DNA of 64,000 bases, from the NCBI RefSeq assembly GCF_902859625.1, contig NZ_CADIJX010000003.1, forward strand, positions 857,697-921,696, in the 5' to 3' direction. Origin of the DNA: Achromobacter pestifer. GTDB taxonomy: Bacteria; Pseudomonadota; Gammaproteobacteria; Burkholderiales; Burkholderiaceae_B. Under the pieces are notes generated by a model. That model did no database searches. It had not been told where the DNA came from and saw nothing but the letters and a program-made list of their open reading frames with translations. The position numbers and the translations under genes were made by a program. This document shows, piece by piece, positions 33,850 through 42,273 of the stretch (position 1 is the stretch's first letter; every line of letters starts with the position of its first letter).

Positions 33850-34905
33850 ATGAAGACCATCAAGGGACCCAGCCTGCATCTTGCGCAATTCAGTGACGCC
33901 GCTGCGCCGTTCAATAGCTTGCCGGCCATCGCGGAATGGGCGGCGGGCGTGGGGTTCAAGGCTTTGCAGATCCCGGCCTGGGACCAGCGATTCTTCGATG
34001 CGGAAACGGCGGCCGTCAGCCAGGACTACTGCGACGAGGTTACCGGCACCTTGGCCGCGCATGGTCTGGTCATCAGTGAACTCACGACGCACATCTTTGG
34101 CCAATCGCTGGCCGTGCATCCGGCCTATGACGCGCTGGTCGACAACTTCGCGCCGCAAGAGGCGCGCGGCAATCCGCAGGCCAGGACGGCTTGGGCGAAG
34201 CAGGGGCTGCTGAATTCGGCGCGTGCCTCCAAGCGGCTCGGCCTGACCGACATGGGCACGTTTTCAGGGTCGCTGGCGTGGCCCTACCTGTTCCCGTTCC
34301 CGCAGCGGCCCGAAGGCCTGATCGAGACCGCGTTCGATGAGCTGGCCCGCCGTTGGCTGCCGGTGCTGAACGCTTGCGACGAGCAAGGGGTGAACCTGTG
34401 TTTCGAGATCCATCCCAGCGAAGACCTGCATGACGGCATCACCTTCGAGATGTTCCATGAACGTGTTGGCGCGCACGCCCGCTGCGCGATGTTGTTCGAT
34501 CCCAGCCACTTTGTCCTGCAACAGCTGAACTACCTGGAATACCTGGACATCTACAAGGACCACATCCGCATGTTCCATGTGAAAGATGCCGAGTTCAATC
34601 CGTCGGGACGCCAGGGCATCTACGGGGGCTACCAGTCCTGGATCAACCGCGCCGGGCGCTTCCGGTCATTGGGAGACGGTCAGGTCGACTTCAAGGCGAT
34701 CTTCTCGAAGCTGGCGCAATACGACTATTCGGGCTGGGCCACGCTGGAATGGGAGTGCTGCCTGAAAGACCAGGAGACCGGCGCGCGCGAGGGCGTCGAA
34801 TTCATCAACCGGCACATCATCCCCGTCACGTCGAAAGTGTTTGACGACTTTGCGGGCGCGGCCATCGACAAGCAACAGATTCATGCCCTGCTGGGCATTG
34901 CCTAA
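33850..34905 (+). CDS. sugar phosphate isomerase/epimerase-like TIM-barrel protein
   Basis: A 351-residue protein of the AP-endonuclease-2/xylose-isomerase-like fold. Metal ligands are suggested by CFEIHPSED, LFDPSHF, FHVKDAEF and LEWECC. Members act as isomerases, epimerases or dehydratases of sugars and inositols. The family length is usually 260-300, so it is a longer form such as is often found in myo-inositol-like or secondary sugar pathways. It is the first gene of a tight cassette with two hydrolases and sits behind the TetR palindrome. Confidence 0.82.
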   Translation: MKTIKGPSLHLAQFSDAAAPFNSLPAIAEWAAGVGFKALQIPAWDQRFFDAETAAVSQDYCDEVTGTLAAHGLVISELTTHIFGQSLAVHPAYDALVDNFAPQEARGNPQARTAWAKQGLLNSARASKRLGLTDMGTFSGSLAWPYLFPFPQRPEGLIETAFDELARRWLPVLNACDEQGVNLCFEIHPSEDLHDGITFEMFHERVGAHARCAMLFDPSHFVLQQLNYLEYLDIYKDHIRMFHVKDAEFNPSGRQGIYGGYQSWINRAGRFRSLGDGQVDFKAIFSKLAQYDYSGWATLEWECCLKDQETGAREGVEFINRHIIPVTSKVFDDFAGAAIDKQQIHALLGIA

Positions 34906-34922
34906 TCGCGGATATTTTCATC

Positions 34923-35807
34923 ATGACGCATCAAGACGCTACTTTCTTCACCGCCGCCGATGGCGTGACGCACCAATATGTACTGGTGGACGGCTGCCGC
35001 ATCCATTGCGCGATGGCAGGCGACGGGCCGCCGGTATTGTTGATTCCCGGCTGGCCGCAAACCTGGTTCACCTGGCGCCACGTCATGAAGGCGCTGGCCC
35101 AGGCGGGCTTCACGGCGATCGCCGTGGACCCGCCAGGCACGGGCGATTCCGCGCGGCCGGCACACGGCTATGACACCGGCGCCATCGCCAGCGTCCTGCA
35201 TCGCCTGATGGGGCAGTTGGGGCATGCGGCCTATCAGGTTGTCGGGCATGACATCGGAATGTGGGTGGCGTACGCGCTGGCCAGCGACCATCCCGAGGCC
35301 GTCCGCCGGCTGGCCTTGACCGAGGCCGTGATTCCGGGCCTGGCGCCCGCGCCGCCGATCTTCGTGGCGCCCGAAGAGAACATCTTCCTGTGGCATTTCA
35401 TGTTCAACCAGTTGCAGGACCTGCCGGAAGCGTTGATCACCGGACGGGAACGCGCCTACCTGAATTTCATTTTCGACAAATGGTCGCATCGGCGGGACCG
35501 CGTGGCGGCGGACGTCTACATCGACGCCTATTCGGCGCCGGGCGCGTTGCGCAGCGGCTTTGCCTACTATCGCGCCATTCCTGAAACGATACGCCAGAAC
35601 CAGGCGCGGTCCCAGACGCCGCTACGCATGCCCACGTTGGCCATTGGCGCAGAACACGCCACGCGCGATGCGCCGCTGATCACGATGCGCGCCAACGCCA
35701 CCGATCTGACGGGCGTGATCATTCCAGACTGCGGCCACTTCGTGACTGAGGAATGCCACGAGGAATTCTCCGCGCATTTGCTGGCCTTTCTGTCGCGGGA
35801 GGGTTGA
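34923..35807 (+). CDS. alpha/beta hydrolase, epoxide-hydrolase/dehalogenase-like
   Basis: A 294-residue alpha/beta hydrolase. The oxyanion motif is IPGWPQTWF. The nucleophile is an aspartate in VGHDIGMW, as in epoxide hydrolases and haloalkane dehalogenases. The catalytic His is in DCGHFVTEE. It lies 17 bp after the isomerase gene and 2 bp before the next hydrolase gene. It could open an epoxide or cleave a halide or lactone; the actual substrate is unknown. Confidence 0.82.
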   Translation: MTHQDATFFTAADGVTHQYVLVDGCRIHCAMAGDGPPVLLIPGWPQTWFTWRHVMKALAQAGFTAIAVDPPGTGDSARPAHGYDTGAIASVLHRLMGQLGHAAYQVVGHDIGMWVAYALASDHPEAVRRLALTEAVIPGLAPAPPIFVAPEENIFLWHFMFNQLQDLPEALITGRERAYLNFIFDKWSHRRDRVAADVYIDAYSAPGALRSGFAYYRAIPETIRQNQARSQTPLRMPTLAIGAEHATRDAPLITMRANATDLTGVIIPDCGHFVTEECHEEFSAHLLAFLSREG

Positions 35808-35809
35808 AC

Positions 35810-36820
35810 GTGCCCGTCGACGCCAACATCAACGCCTTTCTCACCCGCTTGTCGAGCACGTCGGCGCCGCTGGTGCTGGAAGACATTCGGGCCGCGACAG
35901 AGATCAGCCTGCGCGCGCTGCAAGGTGACACGGAAGCCGTGGACGCCGTGACCGACCACGAGGCGCGCTGCCAGGACGGGCATCCGCTGCGGATACGGGC
36001 GTATGCCCCGGCGGGCCTGGGGCATGTCGATGCCTTGCCGGCAGTGGTGTTCGCGCACGGCGGCGGCTGGTTCCAGTGTTCGCTGGATCTGTACGACAAC
36101 CCCTGCCGCGCCTTGGCCAATGCCACCGGATGCAAGGTGTTCTCGGTGGACTATCGGCTGGCGCCAGAGAACAAGTTTCCTGTGCCCGTCGAAGACGTCT
36201 ACGCCGGGCTGCAATGGGTCAGCGGCAATGCCGCGGCGCTGGGCATCGACCCGTCGCGCATTGCCGTTTGCGGCGATAGCGCGGGTGGCAATCTGGCCGC
36301 CGCCGTGGCGATCATGGCGCGCGACCGTGATGGGCCATCCATTGCCCATCAGTTGCTGTTGTACCCCGTGTTGGACCACGATTTTTCCACGCAGTCCTAC
36401 CAGGCTTATGGACGCAATTTCTTCCTGACCGAAGAGATCATGCGCTATTGCTGGTTTACGTACTTGTTGAATGCGGCGGATGGCGCGTCACCCTATGCGT
36501 CGCCGCTGCGCGTGTCGACGGTGGCGGGCTTGCCGCCGGCCACCGTCCTGGTCAGCGAGTACGACCCGTTGCGTGACGAAGGCGAGGCCTATGCCAAGCG
36601 TCTGCACGATGGCGGAGTCGCAGCGCAAAGCCACCGCCTGCCGGGAATGATCCATGCCTGCATCCATATGCTGGGGCTGACGCCTGCGGCACGGCAACTG
36701 TTTGATCTGGCGGGGCGGGCAATGCACGCAGCATTCGACAAGCAGCAAGCATGCGCGGCTACGGGCCGTCATGCAGCAGCACTTCCAGCCCCAGCCGTTC
36801 CCCGGTACGCACCTGGCTGA
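35810..36820 (+). CDS. HSL-type alpha/beta hydrolase (esterase/lipase)
   Basis: A 336-residue hydrolase of the hormone-sensitive-lipase group. The oxyanion motif HGGGW, the nucleophile GDSAGGN and the acid/His region (SEYDPLRDEG, PGMIHACIH) are all present. The start is GTG 35810, 2 bp after the preceding stop, and no nearer ATG gives the full fold. The last 20 or so residues (TGRHAAALPAPAVPRYAPG) are low-complexity and overlap the convergent oxygenase gene by 62 bp. It probably removes an ester group in the same pathway as its neighbours. Confidence 0.8.
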   Translation: MPVDANINAFLTRLSSTSAPLVLEDIRAATEISLRALQGDTEAVDAVTDHEARCQDGHPLRIRAYAPAGLGHVDALPAVVFAHGGGWFQCSLDLYDNPCRALANATGCKVFSVDYRLAPENKFPVPVEDVYAGLQWVSGNAAALGIDPSRIAVCGDSAGGNLAAAVAIMARDRDGPSIAHQLLLYPVLDHDFSTQSYQAYGRNFFLTEEIMRYCWFTYLLNAADGASPYASPLRVSTVAGLPPATVLVSEYDPLRDEGEAYAKRLHDGGVAAQSHRLPGMIHACIHMLGLTPAARQLFDLAGRAMHAAFDKQQACAATGRHAAALPAPAVPRYAPG

Positions 36821-37388
36821 TCGCTTGTCTTGCCGTGACGCGGTAGGGGTCGCGCGTGCCCTGGAAGGGGCGGTGCGCCACCGCGATCACGGCGGCGTCG
36901 CCCAGCCCCAGGGGCAGGACCATGGGGCGCGACTGCATGCGCGGGCGCTGCTCGGTCATCACGAATTCTCCGCCCGTGAAGTCCAGGCCGGGGGCGGACA
37001 GCAGCGCAACGAGTTGCAGCGGAAAGACGTGCGCGCCGTCGGCATGCTGGATCAGCGGTTGATAGCCATCTTGCCGCAGACGATGCAGGCCGGACAGGGG
37101 CCGCTTTTGCCCAGCATCGTGGTTGCGTTGTGTCCAGGAGGGGAAATCGTCGGGGAACGCCGTGTCCAGTCCGAGCGCGGCCGTCCAGGCGCGGGCGATG
37201 GGTAGCAAGTGCCGGTACAGATCCTCACGCAGCGCGCTGAGCCAGGCCGGATCGATGCCGGCTTGGGCCAGCCGCCGCGCCATCTCTTCCGGGAACAGGC
37301 CGGGCAGCATCGCCCAGCCCTCGGCGTCAAGTTGGCGGGCGATCAATCCCCAATCGTATTGGTTCAGGCAAGGGCGGTCAGGCGTCAT
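36759..37388 (-). CDS. 2OG-Fe(II) oxygenase homologue lacking the distal iron histidine
   Basis: A 209-residue protein similar to the oxygenase at 44146-44856 (GLDFTGGEFVMTE is shared word for word). The HxD ligands are His115 and Asp117 in IQHADGAHVFPLQ. Where the paralogue has RHGVS with the distal His, this protein reads RQAIS with Gln188 (codon CAA, 36825-36827). The 2OG-binding arginine region (RTGERLGLEVLLHDG) is kept. It may be a noncatalytic or altered enzyme. The gene overlaps the end of the convergent hydrolase gene by 62 bp. Confidence 0.75.
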   Translation of the reverse strand: MTPDRPCLNQYDWGLIARQLDAEGWAMLPGLFPEEMARRLAQAGIDPAWLSALREDLYRHLLPIARAWTAALGLDTAFPDDFPSWTQRNHDAGQKRPLSGLHRLRQDGYQPLIQHADGAHVFPLQLVALLSAPGLDFTGGEFVMTEQRPRMQSRPMVLPLGLGDAAVIAVAHRPFQGTRDPYRVTARQAISQVRTGERLGLEVLLHDGP

Positions 37389-37547
37389 GGGGGAATCAGG
37401 GAAAAAGCGTGCACGGACTCACAGGATAGGCGCGGGCAGCGCGCGCGTCACTCCGCTGCTTGCGCTGGCCGGGACGGGGGCCGGGTATCGCCCTCAGCCC
37501 TTGAAGTATGCTTGTTGGCTTCACGAACCTTCTTCATAGCGCCTGCA

Positions 37548-38240
37548 ATGACTGATTTCCCCTTTGACGCCGTGCTGTTCGATTGCGACGGCGTGTTGGT
37601 TGATTCCGAGCCCATCACCAGCCACGTGCTGACCCAGATGCTCAACGAGCTGGGCTGGGACATCACGCACGACGAGACGATGCGCATCTTCACGGGGAAG
37701 GCCGTCCGGGACGAACTGCCGCGAATCCAGTCGCACACCGGGACGACGCTGGGTCCGGAATGGTTTGACGAATTCCGCCAGCGCCGCAATGCCGCCCTGG
37801 ATCGCGAGCTATTGGAGATTCCCGGTGCGCCGGATGCCGTGCGCGCCCTGCACCTGGCGTTGGATGGCCGCATCGCCGTGGCCTCTGGCGCGGATCGCCG
37901 CAAGGTGGAATTGCAACTGGCCAAGGTGGGCATCGCCGATTGTTTTGATGGGCGTGTCTTCAGCGGGCACGAAATGCCGCGCAGCAAGCCGTTCCCTGAT
38001 GTGTACCTGGCCGCCGCGCAGGTGTTGGGCGTGGATCCCAAGCGTTGCGCGGTCGTGGAAGATACCGTCACGGGCGCGACCGCCGGCGTGGCGGCGGGCG
38101 CCACGGTGTTCGGATACAGCCCGGACACCAATGGCCATAGCGCCGCCAGCGCCTTGCGCGACGTGGGCGTGGCCCACGTGTTCACCGATATGAAGCAACT
38201 GCCCGCGCTGTTGGCGGGCTGGCAGGCTGGCGCCCGTTAA
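37548..38240 (+). CDS. HAD-superfamily hydrolase, beta-phosphoglucomutase/GS1-like
   Basis: A 230-residue HAD protein. Motif I is FDCDGVLVDSEP (residues 11-22), motif II is in VASGADRRKVELQL, motif III Lys is in PRSKPFPDVYL, and motif IV is VVEDTVTGATAGVAAG. The helical cap is of the C1 type, as in sugar-phosphate phosphatases and beta-phosphoglucomutase. The substrate is not predictable. The start ATG 37548 is placed just before the fold. Confidence 0.85.
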   Translation: MTDFPFDAVLFDCDGVLVDSEPITSHVLTQMLNELGWDITHDETMRIFTGKAVRDELPRIQSHTGTTLGPEWFDEFRQRRNAALDRELLEIPGAPDAVRALHLALDGRIAVASGADRRKVELQLAKVGIADCFDGRVFSGHEMPRSKPFPDVYLAAAQVLGVDPKRCAVVEDTVTGATAGVAAGATVFGYSPDTNGHSAASALRDVGVAHVFTDMKQLPALLAGWQAGAR

Positions 38241-38253
38241 GCGCCGCCGACCC

Positions 38254-38278
38254 ATCACGCGCCGCTAGCGCGCGTGAT
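38254..38278. terminator. Hairpin between convergent HAD and SDR genes
   Basis: Perfect 9-bp arms ATCACGCGC and GCGCGTGAT with a 7-nt loop lie across the junction of the convergent genes and include the SDR stop region. There is no T-tract on either strand, so a terminator role is only likely from position. Confidence 0.4.
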
Positions 38279-39047
38279 TGGCGTATTGTTCGCCGCCATC
38301 CAGATCGATCACCGTGCCGCTCAGGTAGCCGGCACGCGGCGACGCGCCGAACACGATCATGTCGGCCACTTCGTCGGGCTCCATCAAGCGGCCGAAGGGC
38401 AGGTCCGACAGGGTTTCCTGCCAGCGCGATTCGTCTCCCCAGCGGGCCTGCGCGCGCTGGCGGGCCAGCGTCAGCACGCGGTCGGTGCGGGTGCGCGATG
38501 GGTTCACGCCAAACACGCGCACGCCATGGCGTGGCGCCTCGCCGCCCAAGGCGCGGGTGAACGCAATCAATGAGGCATTGGCCGCTGCGCCGCAGATGTA
38601 ATCCGCACGCGGTGCCGCGCCCGCCATGCCGATGATGTTGGCGATGACGCCGGCGCCCGCCTCGCGCATGCCGGGATAGTAGTGCCGCGCCAGGTTGATG
38701 TAGCCATGCACTTTCAAGTCCCAGCCCGCGCGCCAGCGTTCATCCTGCACCTGATCCAGTGCGCCGCCCGGCACCGCGCCCGCATTGTTCACCAGCACAT
38801 CAATGGGGCCGGTCTCCTTCGCAAGCTTCTCGGCCGCGCCGGGCACGGCCAGATCCAATGCGAGTGCTTGCGCGATGCGGCCGGTCTGTTCGCGGATCAA
38901 CGCCGTGGCCTGATGCAGCGCGGCATCGTCGCGCGCCACCAGGATCGGGTCCGCGCCTTCACGCGCGAAGGCGGCGGCGCACGCCAAGCCAATGCCCTTG
39001 GAAGCGCCCGTGATAAGCACACGTTTTCCGGCCAGCTGCAAGTCCAT
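38265..39047 (-). CDS. SDR-family protein lacking catalytic Ser and Lys
   Basis: A 260-residue short-chain dehydrogenase-like protein. The nucleotide-binding TGASKGIG (13-20) and NNAG (87-90) are present. The active-site Tyr150 is present, but the Lys four positions later is Ala154 (DYICGAAANASL), and the usual Ser before it is absent (ANIIGMAG). So the fold is intact but the standard chemistry is not. This YxxGxxxN pattern is seen in some SDR subgroups, so it may be a family trait. ATG 39047 is chosen. Confidence 0.82.
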   Translation of the reverse strand: MDLQLAGKRVLITGASKGIGLACAAAFAREGADPILVARDDAALHQATALIREQTGRIAQALALDLAVPGAAEKLAKETGPIDVLVNNAGAVPGGALDQVQDERWRAGWDLKVHGYINLARHYYPGMREAGAGVIANIIGMAGAAPRADYICGAAANASLIAFTRALGGEAPRHGVRVFGVNPSRTRTDRVLTLARQRAQARWGDESRWQETLSDLPFGRLMEPDEVADMIVFGASPRAGYLSGTVIDLDGGEQYANHAR

Positions 39048-39189
39048 GGAAAGCTCCTGTCGATTCACGCCCGCACGCGCGGGGAACGCTTAGGTTGTAA
39101 ACCAGTTGGCGCGGCGGTGCCAGCCCGATTGCGGCATGGCGCCTTCCGGGCCGTGCCTGCTATGCTGAATCCACCTGGACGACAAGGAC

Positions 39190-39732
39190 ATGGCGATGGC
39201 GGAAATCTGGCTGGAAATCTGGACCACCGTGCGTAGCGAATTCGCCGATATCCCTGATGTGGGCGAGGCCACGCGCATCGTGCTGCGGCTAGGCATGGCC
39301 GTGATCCTCGGCGGCTTGTTGGGCTACGAGCGTGAACGCAGCGGCAAGGCGGCAGGCCTGCGTACCCACATGCTGGTGGCGCTGGGTGCGGCGATCTTCG
39401 TACTGGTGCCGTTGCAGGGAGGCATGCAGGTCGGCGATATCAGCCGCGTGCTGCAAGGCGTGATCGCTGGCATCGGCTTCCTGGGCGCGGGCGCGATCAT
39501 CAAACTCAGCGACGAACGCGAGATCCGCGGGCTGACCACGGCAGCCAGCATCTGGATGACCGCCGCGATCGGCGTGGCGGCAGGGATGGGCCGCGAGGCC
39601 ACGGCCCTGGTCAGCACGCTGATGGCGCTATTTGTGCTGGCGGTGTTGCGCCGGGTCGAAGCGCGCATTTCGGCCCGTCAGGCAAGAGCAAGCGTCATTG
39701 CCGCCGATGGAAAGCCGGCGCGGGACGGCTGA
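39190..39732 (+). CDS. MgtC/SapB-family membrane protein
   Basis: A 180-residue inner-membrane protein. The MgtC hallmarks are LGGLLGYERERSGKAAGLRTH, GVIAGIGFLGAGAI and RGLTTAASIWMTAAIGVAAG, with four to five membrane helices. It lacks the long C-terminal ACT-like domain of Salmonella MgtC, so it is the short SapB-like form. MgtC in pathogens inhibits F1F0 ATPase; the role of short forms is unclear. The gene stands between two SDR genes, convergent with the right one. Confidence 0.88.
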   Translation: MAMAEIWLEIWTTVRSEFADIPDVGEATRIVLRLGMAVILGGLLGYERERSGKAAGLRTHMLVALGAAIFVLVPLQGGMQVGDISRVLQGVIAGIGFLGAGAIIKLSDEREIRGLTTAASIWMTAAIGVAAGMGREATALVSTLMALFVLAVLRRVEARISARQARASVIAADGKPARDG

Positions 39733-39746
39733 TCGCCGGCCGGCGT

Positions 39747-40493
39747 TCAGTTGCCGCCCGAGACGTCGATGAACGAGCCGCTGGTGTAGCCCGCTTCGTC
39801 CGAGAACAACCACATCACGGCGCCAGCCACTTCTTCCACAGAACCGCCCCGGCGCAGCGGGATCACGCCTTTCAGCCGATCCACCCGGCCTGGCTCGCCG
39901 CCGCTTGCGTGCATGTCGGTGTAGATCGTGCCGGGGCGCACGCCATTGACGCGAATGCCTTCGGGCGCGACCTCTTTGGACAGACCGATGGTCATTGTGT
40001 CCAGCGCGCCCTTGGAGGCGGCGTAATCCACGTATTCGTTGGGCGAACCCAGGCGTGCCGCCGCGGAGGACACGTTGACGATGGCGCCGCCCTGGCCACC
40101 GTGGCGGGGGGACATCCGGCGCACGGCCTCGCGGGCGCACAGGAAGGGGCCGATGACATTGGTGGACAGCACGCGCAGCAGGCGGCTGGCGTCCATCTGA
40201 TCCACGCGCATCTGCGTTTCCAGGATGCCGGCGTTGTTGACCAGCGCGTCGATCCGGCCCAGGCGTTCGTCCAGCGTGCGGAACATGCGCAGCACCTGGT
40301 CCTCTTGGGAGACGTCGGCCTGGATGGCCAGCGCCTTGCCGCCTGCTTGATGGATCTCGGCGACCACGGCGTCAGCCGCATCCGGCCGCGCGTGATAATT
40401 GACGCCCACCGCATAGCCGCGGCGGGCCGCCAATTTGGCGACGGCGGCGCCGATGCCGCGGCTGCCGCCGGTGACGAGCATGACTTTGGACAT
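39747..40493 (-). CDS. SDR-family oxidoreductase (glucose-dehydrogenase-like)
   Basis: A 248-residue classical SDR with a complete active site: TGGSRGIG cofactor motif, NNAG, Ser in NVSSAAARLG, and Tyr/Lys in YVDYAASKGALD. The C-terminal YTSGSFIDVSGG is the usual end of these enzymes. It is the last of a minus-strand series (VOC, AraC, cupin, SDR) with short gaps. Confidence 0.87.
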   Translation of the reverse strand: MSKVMLVTGGSRGIGAAVAKLAARRGYAVGVNYHARPDAADAVVAEIHQAGGKALAIQADVSQEDQVLRMFRTLDERLGRIDALVNNAGILETQMRVDQMDASRLLRVLSTNVIGPFLCAREAVRRMSPRHGGQGGAIVNVSSAAARLGSPNEYVDYAASKGALDTMTIGLSKEVAPEGIRVNGVRPGTIYTDMHASGGEPGRVDRLKGVIPLRRGGSVEEVAGAVMWLFSDEAGYTSGSFIDVSGGN

Positions 40494-40538
40494 GATTTTC
40501 TCCTGCGTGGCCGTCACGGTAGCAGAATCGCCGCGGCC

Positions 40539-40907
40539 TCAGATCCAGACATCGTTCGGCGCGCTGCGTGCGCCGCCCTGGTCGCCGGTGTTGACCACGC
40601 CACAGGGTTCCACCAGCATCAGATGCGTTTCTTCCAGCGCGCAGGGCTTGTGCTCCACGCCTTTGGGGATCACCGTCATGTCACCGGGGGCCAGATCGAC
40701 ATGGCCGTCGCGCAGTTCGATCCGCAATCGCCCGCTGATGACGAAGAAGGTCTCATCGGTGTCCGCATGGCTGTGCCAGACAAAATCGCCTTGCACCTTG
40801 ACCACCTTGAATTGGTAGTCGTTCATTTGCGCGATGACCTTGGGTTGCCAGTGTTCCGAGAATAGCGACAGCTTGCCGGCGATATTGATGGCGGTAATGG
40901 GGGACAT
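40539..40907 (-). CDS. cupin-domain protein
   Basis: A 122-residue single-domain cupin. Motif 1 is WHSHADTDETFFVISGRL with the metal-binding His/His/Glu, and motif 2 is PGDMTVIPKGVEHKP. It could be a small metal-dependent enzyme or a stabilising protein. It precedes the SDR gene by 45 bp on the same strand. Confidence 0.85.
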   Translation of the reverse strand: MSPITAINIAGKLSLFSEHWQPKVIAQMNDYQFKVVKVQGDFVWHSHADTDETFFVISGRLRIELRDGHVDLAPGDMTVIPKGVEHKPCALEETHLMLVEPCGVVNTGDQGGARSAPNDVWI

Positions 40908-41006
40908 GGCTTGGCCTGAACAAGTTGGGACGCTTGCAGCATAGGGCGCGCGGCCGCGTGCTGTCTTGTACGTTCTTGCAGGTTTTCCGGACTGCCGCAG
41001 GCGCGG

Positions 41007-41813
41007 TTATGCGTGCAGCATCCGCCGCCAGCGATCGGGGGTCATGCCATAGGTCTGGACGTGACGGTGCGTCAGGTGGCTCTGGTCGGTAAAGCCGGCG
41101 CCGGCCGCGGCGTCTGCCAGCGGCTGGCCCGCTGCGATCAGGCGCCGCGCCAGGTCCAGGCGGCGCAGCATCACGTAGCGATACGGACTGGTGCCGAACA
41201 GTGCACGGAAGTCGCGCGACAGGCGCCAGCGGTCATTGCCGGCAACCTGCGCCAGCTGGTCCAGCGTGATGGGCTGGTCGAGCGAGGCGTGGATAAACTG
41301 CCGGGCGCGTTCGGCCGCGGGGTAGTCGGCTGAGCGGCGCCCCTGGCGGCGTCCGGCGGCGGCGCACAGCGCATGGGCCAAGTCGTACAGTGCGTCGTCT
41401 TCCTGCAAGGGATCGATAGCGGACTGCGTGCTTTGCAGCAGGGCGTTGCTTGCGGCATGCAGCCGGGGATCGGTCGAGATGCCGCCAGGGACGAACGGCA
41501 ACGGCTGGCCGCCCAGGATCTGCTGGATCAGCGCGGGTTCGACGTAGATCATGCGGTAATGGAAACCGGCGTCCGTGCCCGCCTGCCCGTCATGAGGTTC
41601 GTCAGGATGCAGCACGAGGGTGCTGCCGGGCAAGCTGTGGCGGAAGGCACGCCGATAGTGGAAGCTCTGCACGCCCGAGAGCGTTCGCCCGATGGCGTAC
41701 GTGTCGTGGCGGTGCATATCGTAGCCGTGACCGCCGAAGTAGGCTTCGATGCGCTCTACGCCCGAGGGCGCGGCGCGCAGTATCCAGTCCCGTTTCGGTT
41801 CGGCCAATGGCAT
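41007..41813 (-). CDS. AraC-family regulator
   Basis: A 268-residue regulator. The N-terminal AraC-binding cupin contains GYDMHRHDTYAIGRTLSGVQ and LVLHPDEPHDG. The C-terminal two-HTH part has LDQLAQVAGNDRWRLSRDF and AAGAGFTDQSHLTHRHV. A similar regulator lies at 56724-57527. It may control its downstream cupin and SDR genes. Confidence 0.88.
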   Translation of the reverse strand: MPLAEPKRDWILRAAPSGVERIEAYFGGHGYDMHRHDTYAIGRTLSGVQSFHYRRAFRHSLPGSTLVLHPDEPHDGQAGTDAGFHYRMIYVEPALIQQILGGQPLPFVPGGISTDPRLHAASNALLQSTQSAIDPLQEDDALYDLAHALCAAAGRRQGRRSADYPAAERARQFIHASLDQPITLDQLAQVAGNDRWRLSRDFRALFGTSPYRYVMLRRLDLARRLIAAGQPLADAAAGAGFTDQSHLTHRHVQTYGMTPDRWRRMLHA

Positions 41814-41832
41814 GACGGGTGTGAGGCAGCGC

Positions 41833-42219
41833 CTACTTCTTCACCTGCACCAGGACGAATTCATTGCCGTACAGGTCAATGAAGTGGGCGTAGACGGTGG
41901 TTTCATCATGGACGGGTTCCTTGGTGAAGCGCACGCCTCGGGCGGCGAAGTTACTGTGGTCGCGAACGGCATCGTCGGTGTAGAACACGCCCACCGGCTG
42001 GCCACCGGTTTGGTCGCCGACGCGGTCGCGTTGCGCCTGGGTCAGGGCTTGCAGCAGCCAGACGCCGACAGCGGGTTGCTCCGGCAGGCGCAAGTGCACA
42101 TACCGTTGCTGGCCCACGGGCATGTCGACAACCACCTCCATGCCCAGCTTGTCTTTGTAGAAGGAAATGGCATTGTCGTAGTCGTTCACGAGAAGGACGA
42201 GACGGCCCAGCGAATGCAT
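41833..42219 (-). CDS. VOC-family (glyoxalase-like) protein
   Basis: A 128-residue vicinal-oxygen-chelate protein (RLVLLVNDYDNAISFYKDKLG at the start, then the segment VYAHFIDLYGNEFVLVQ). One metal-binding His (YVHLRL) and a Glu near the C-terminus are present. Such proteins include glyoxalase-like and antibiotic-resistance proteins; the exact role is unknown. It lies 19 bp upstream of the AraC gene on the same strand. Confidence 0.82.
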   Translation of the reverse strand: MHSLGRLVLLVNDYDNAISFYKDKLGMEVVVDMPVGQQRYVHLRLPEQPAVGVWLLQALTQAQRDRVGDQTGGQPVGVFYTDDAVRDHSNFAARGVRFTKEPVHDETTVYAHFIDLYGNEFVLVQVKK

Positions 42220-42273
42220 GTCAGGACTCTTTTTGATGTTAAGCGTGCGGCTATGCTAACCCGACGGGGCGCT

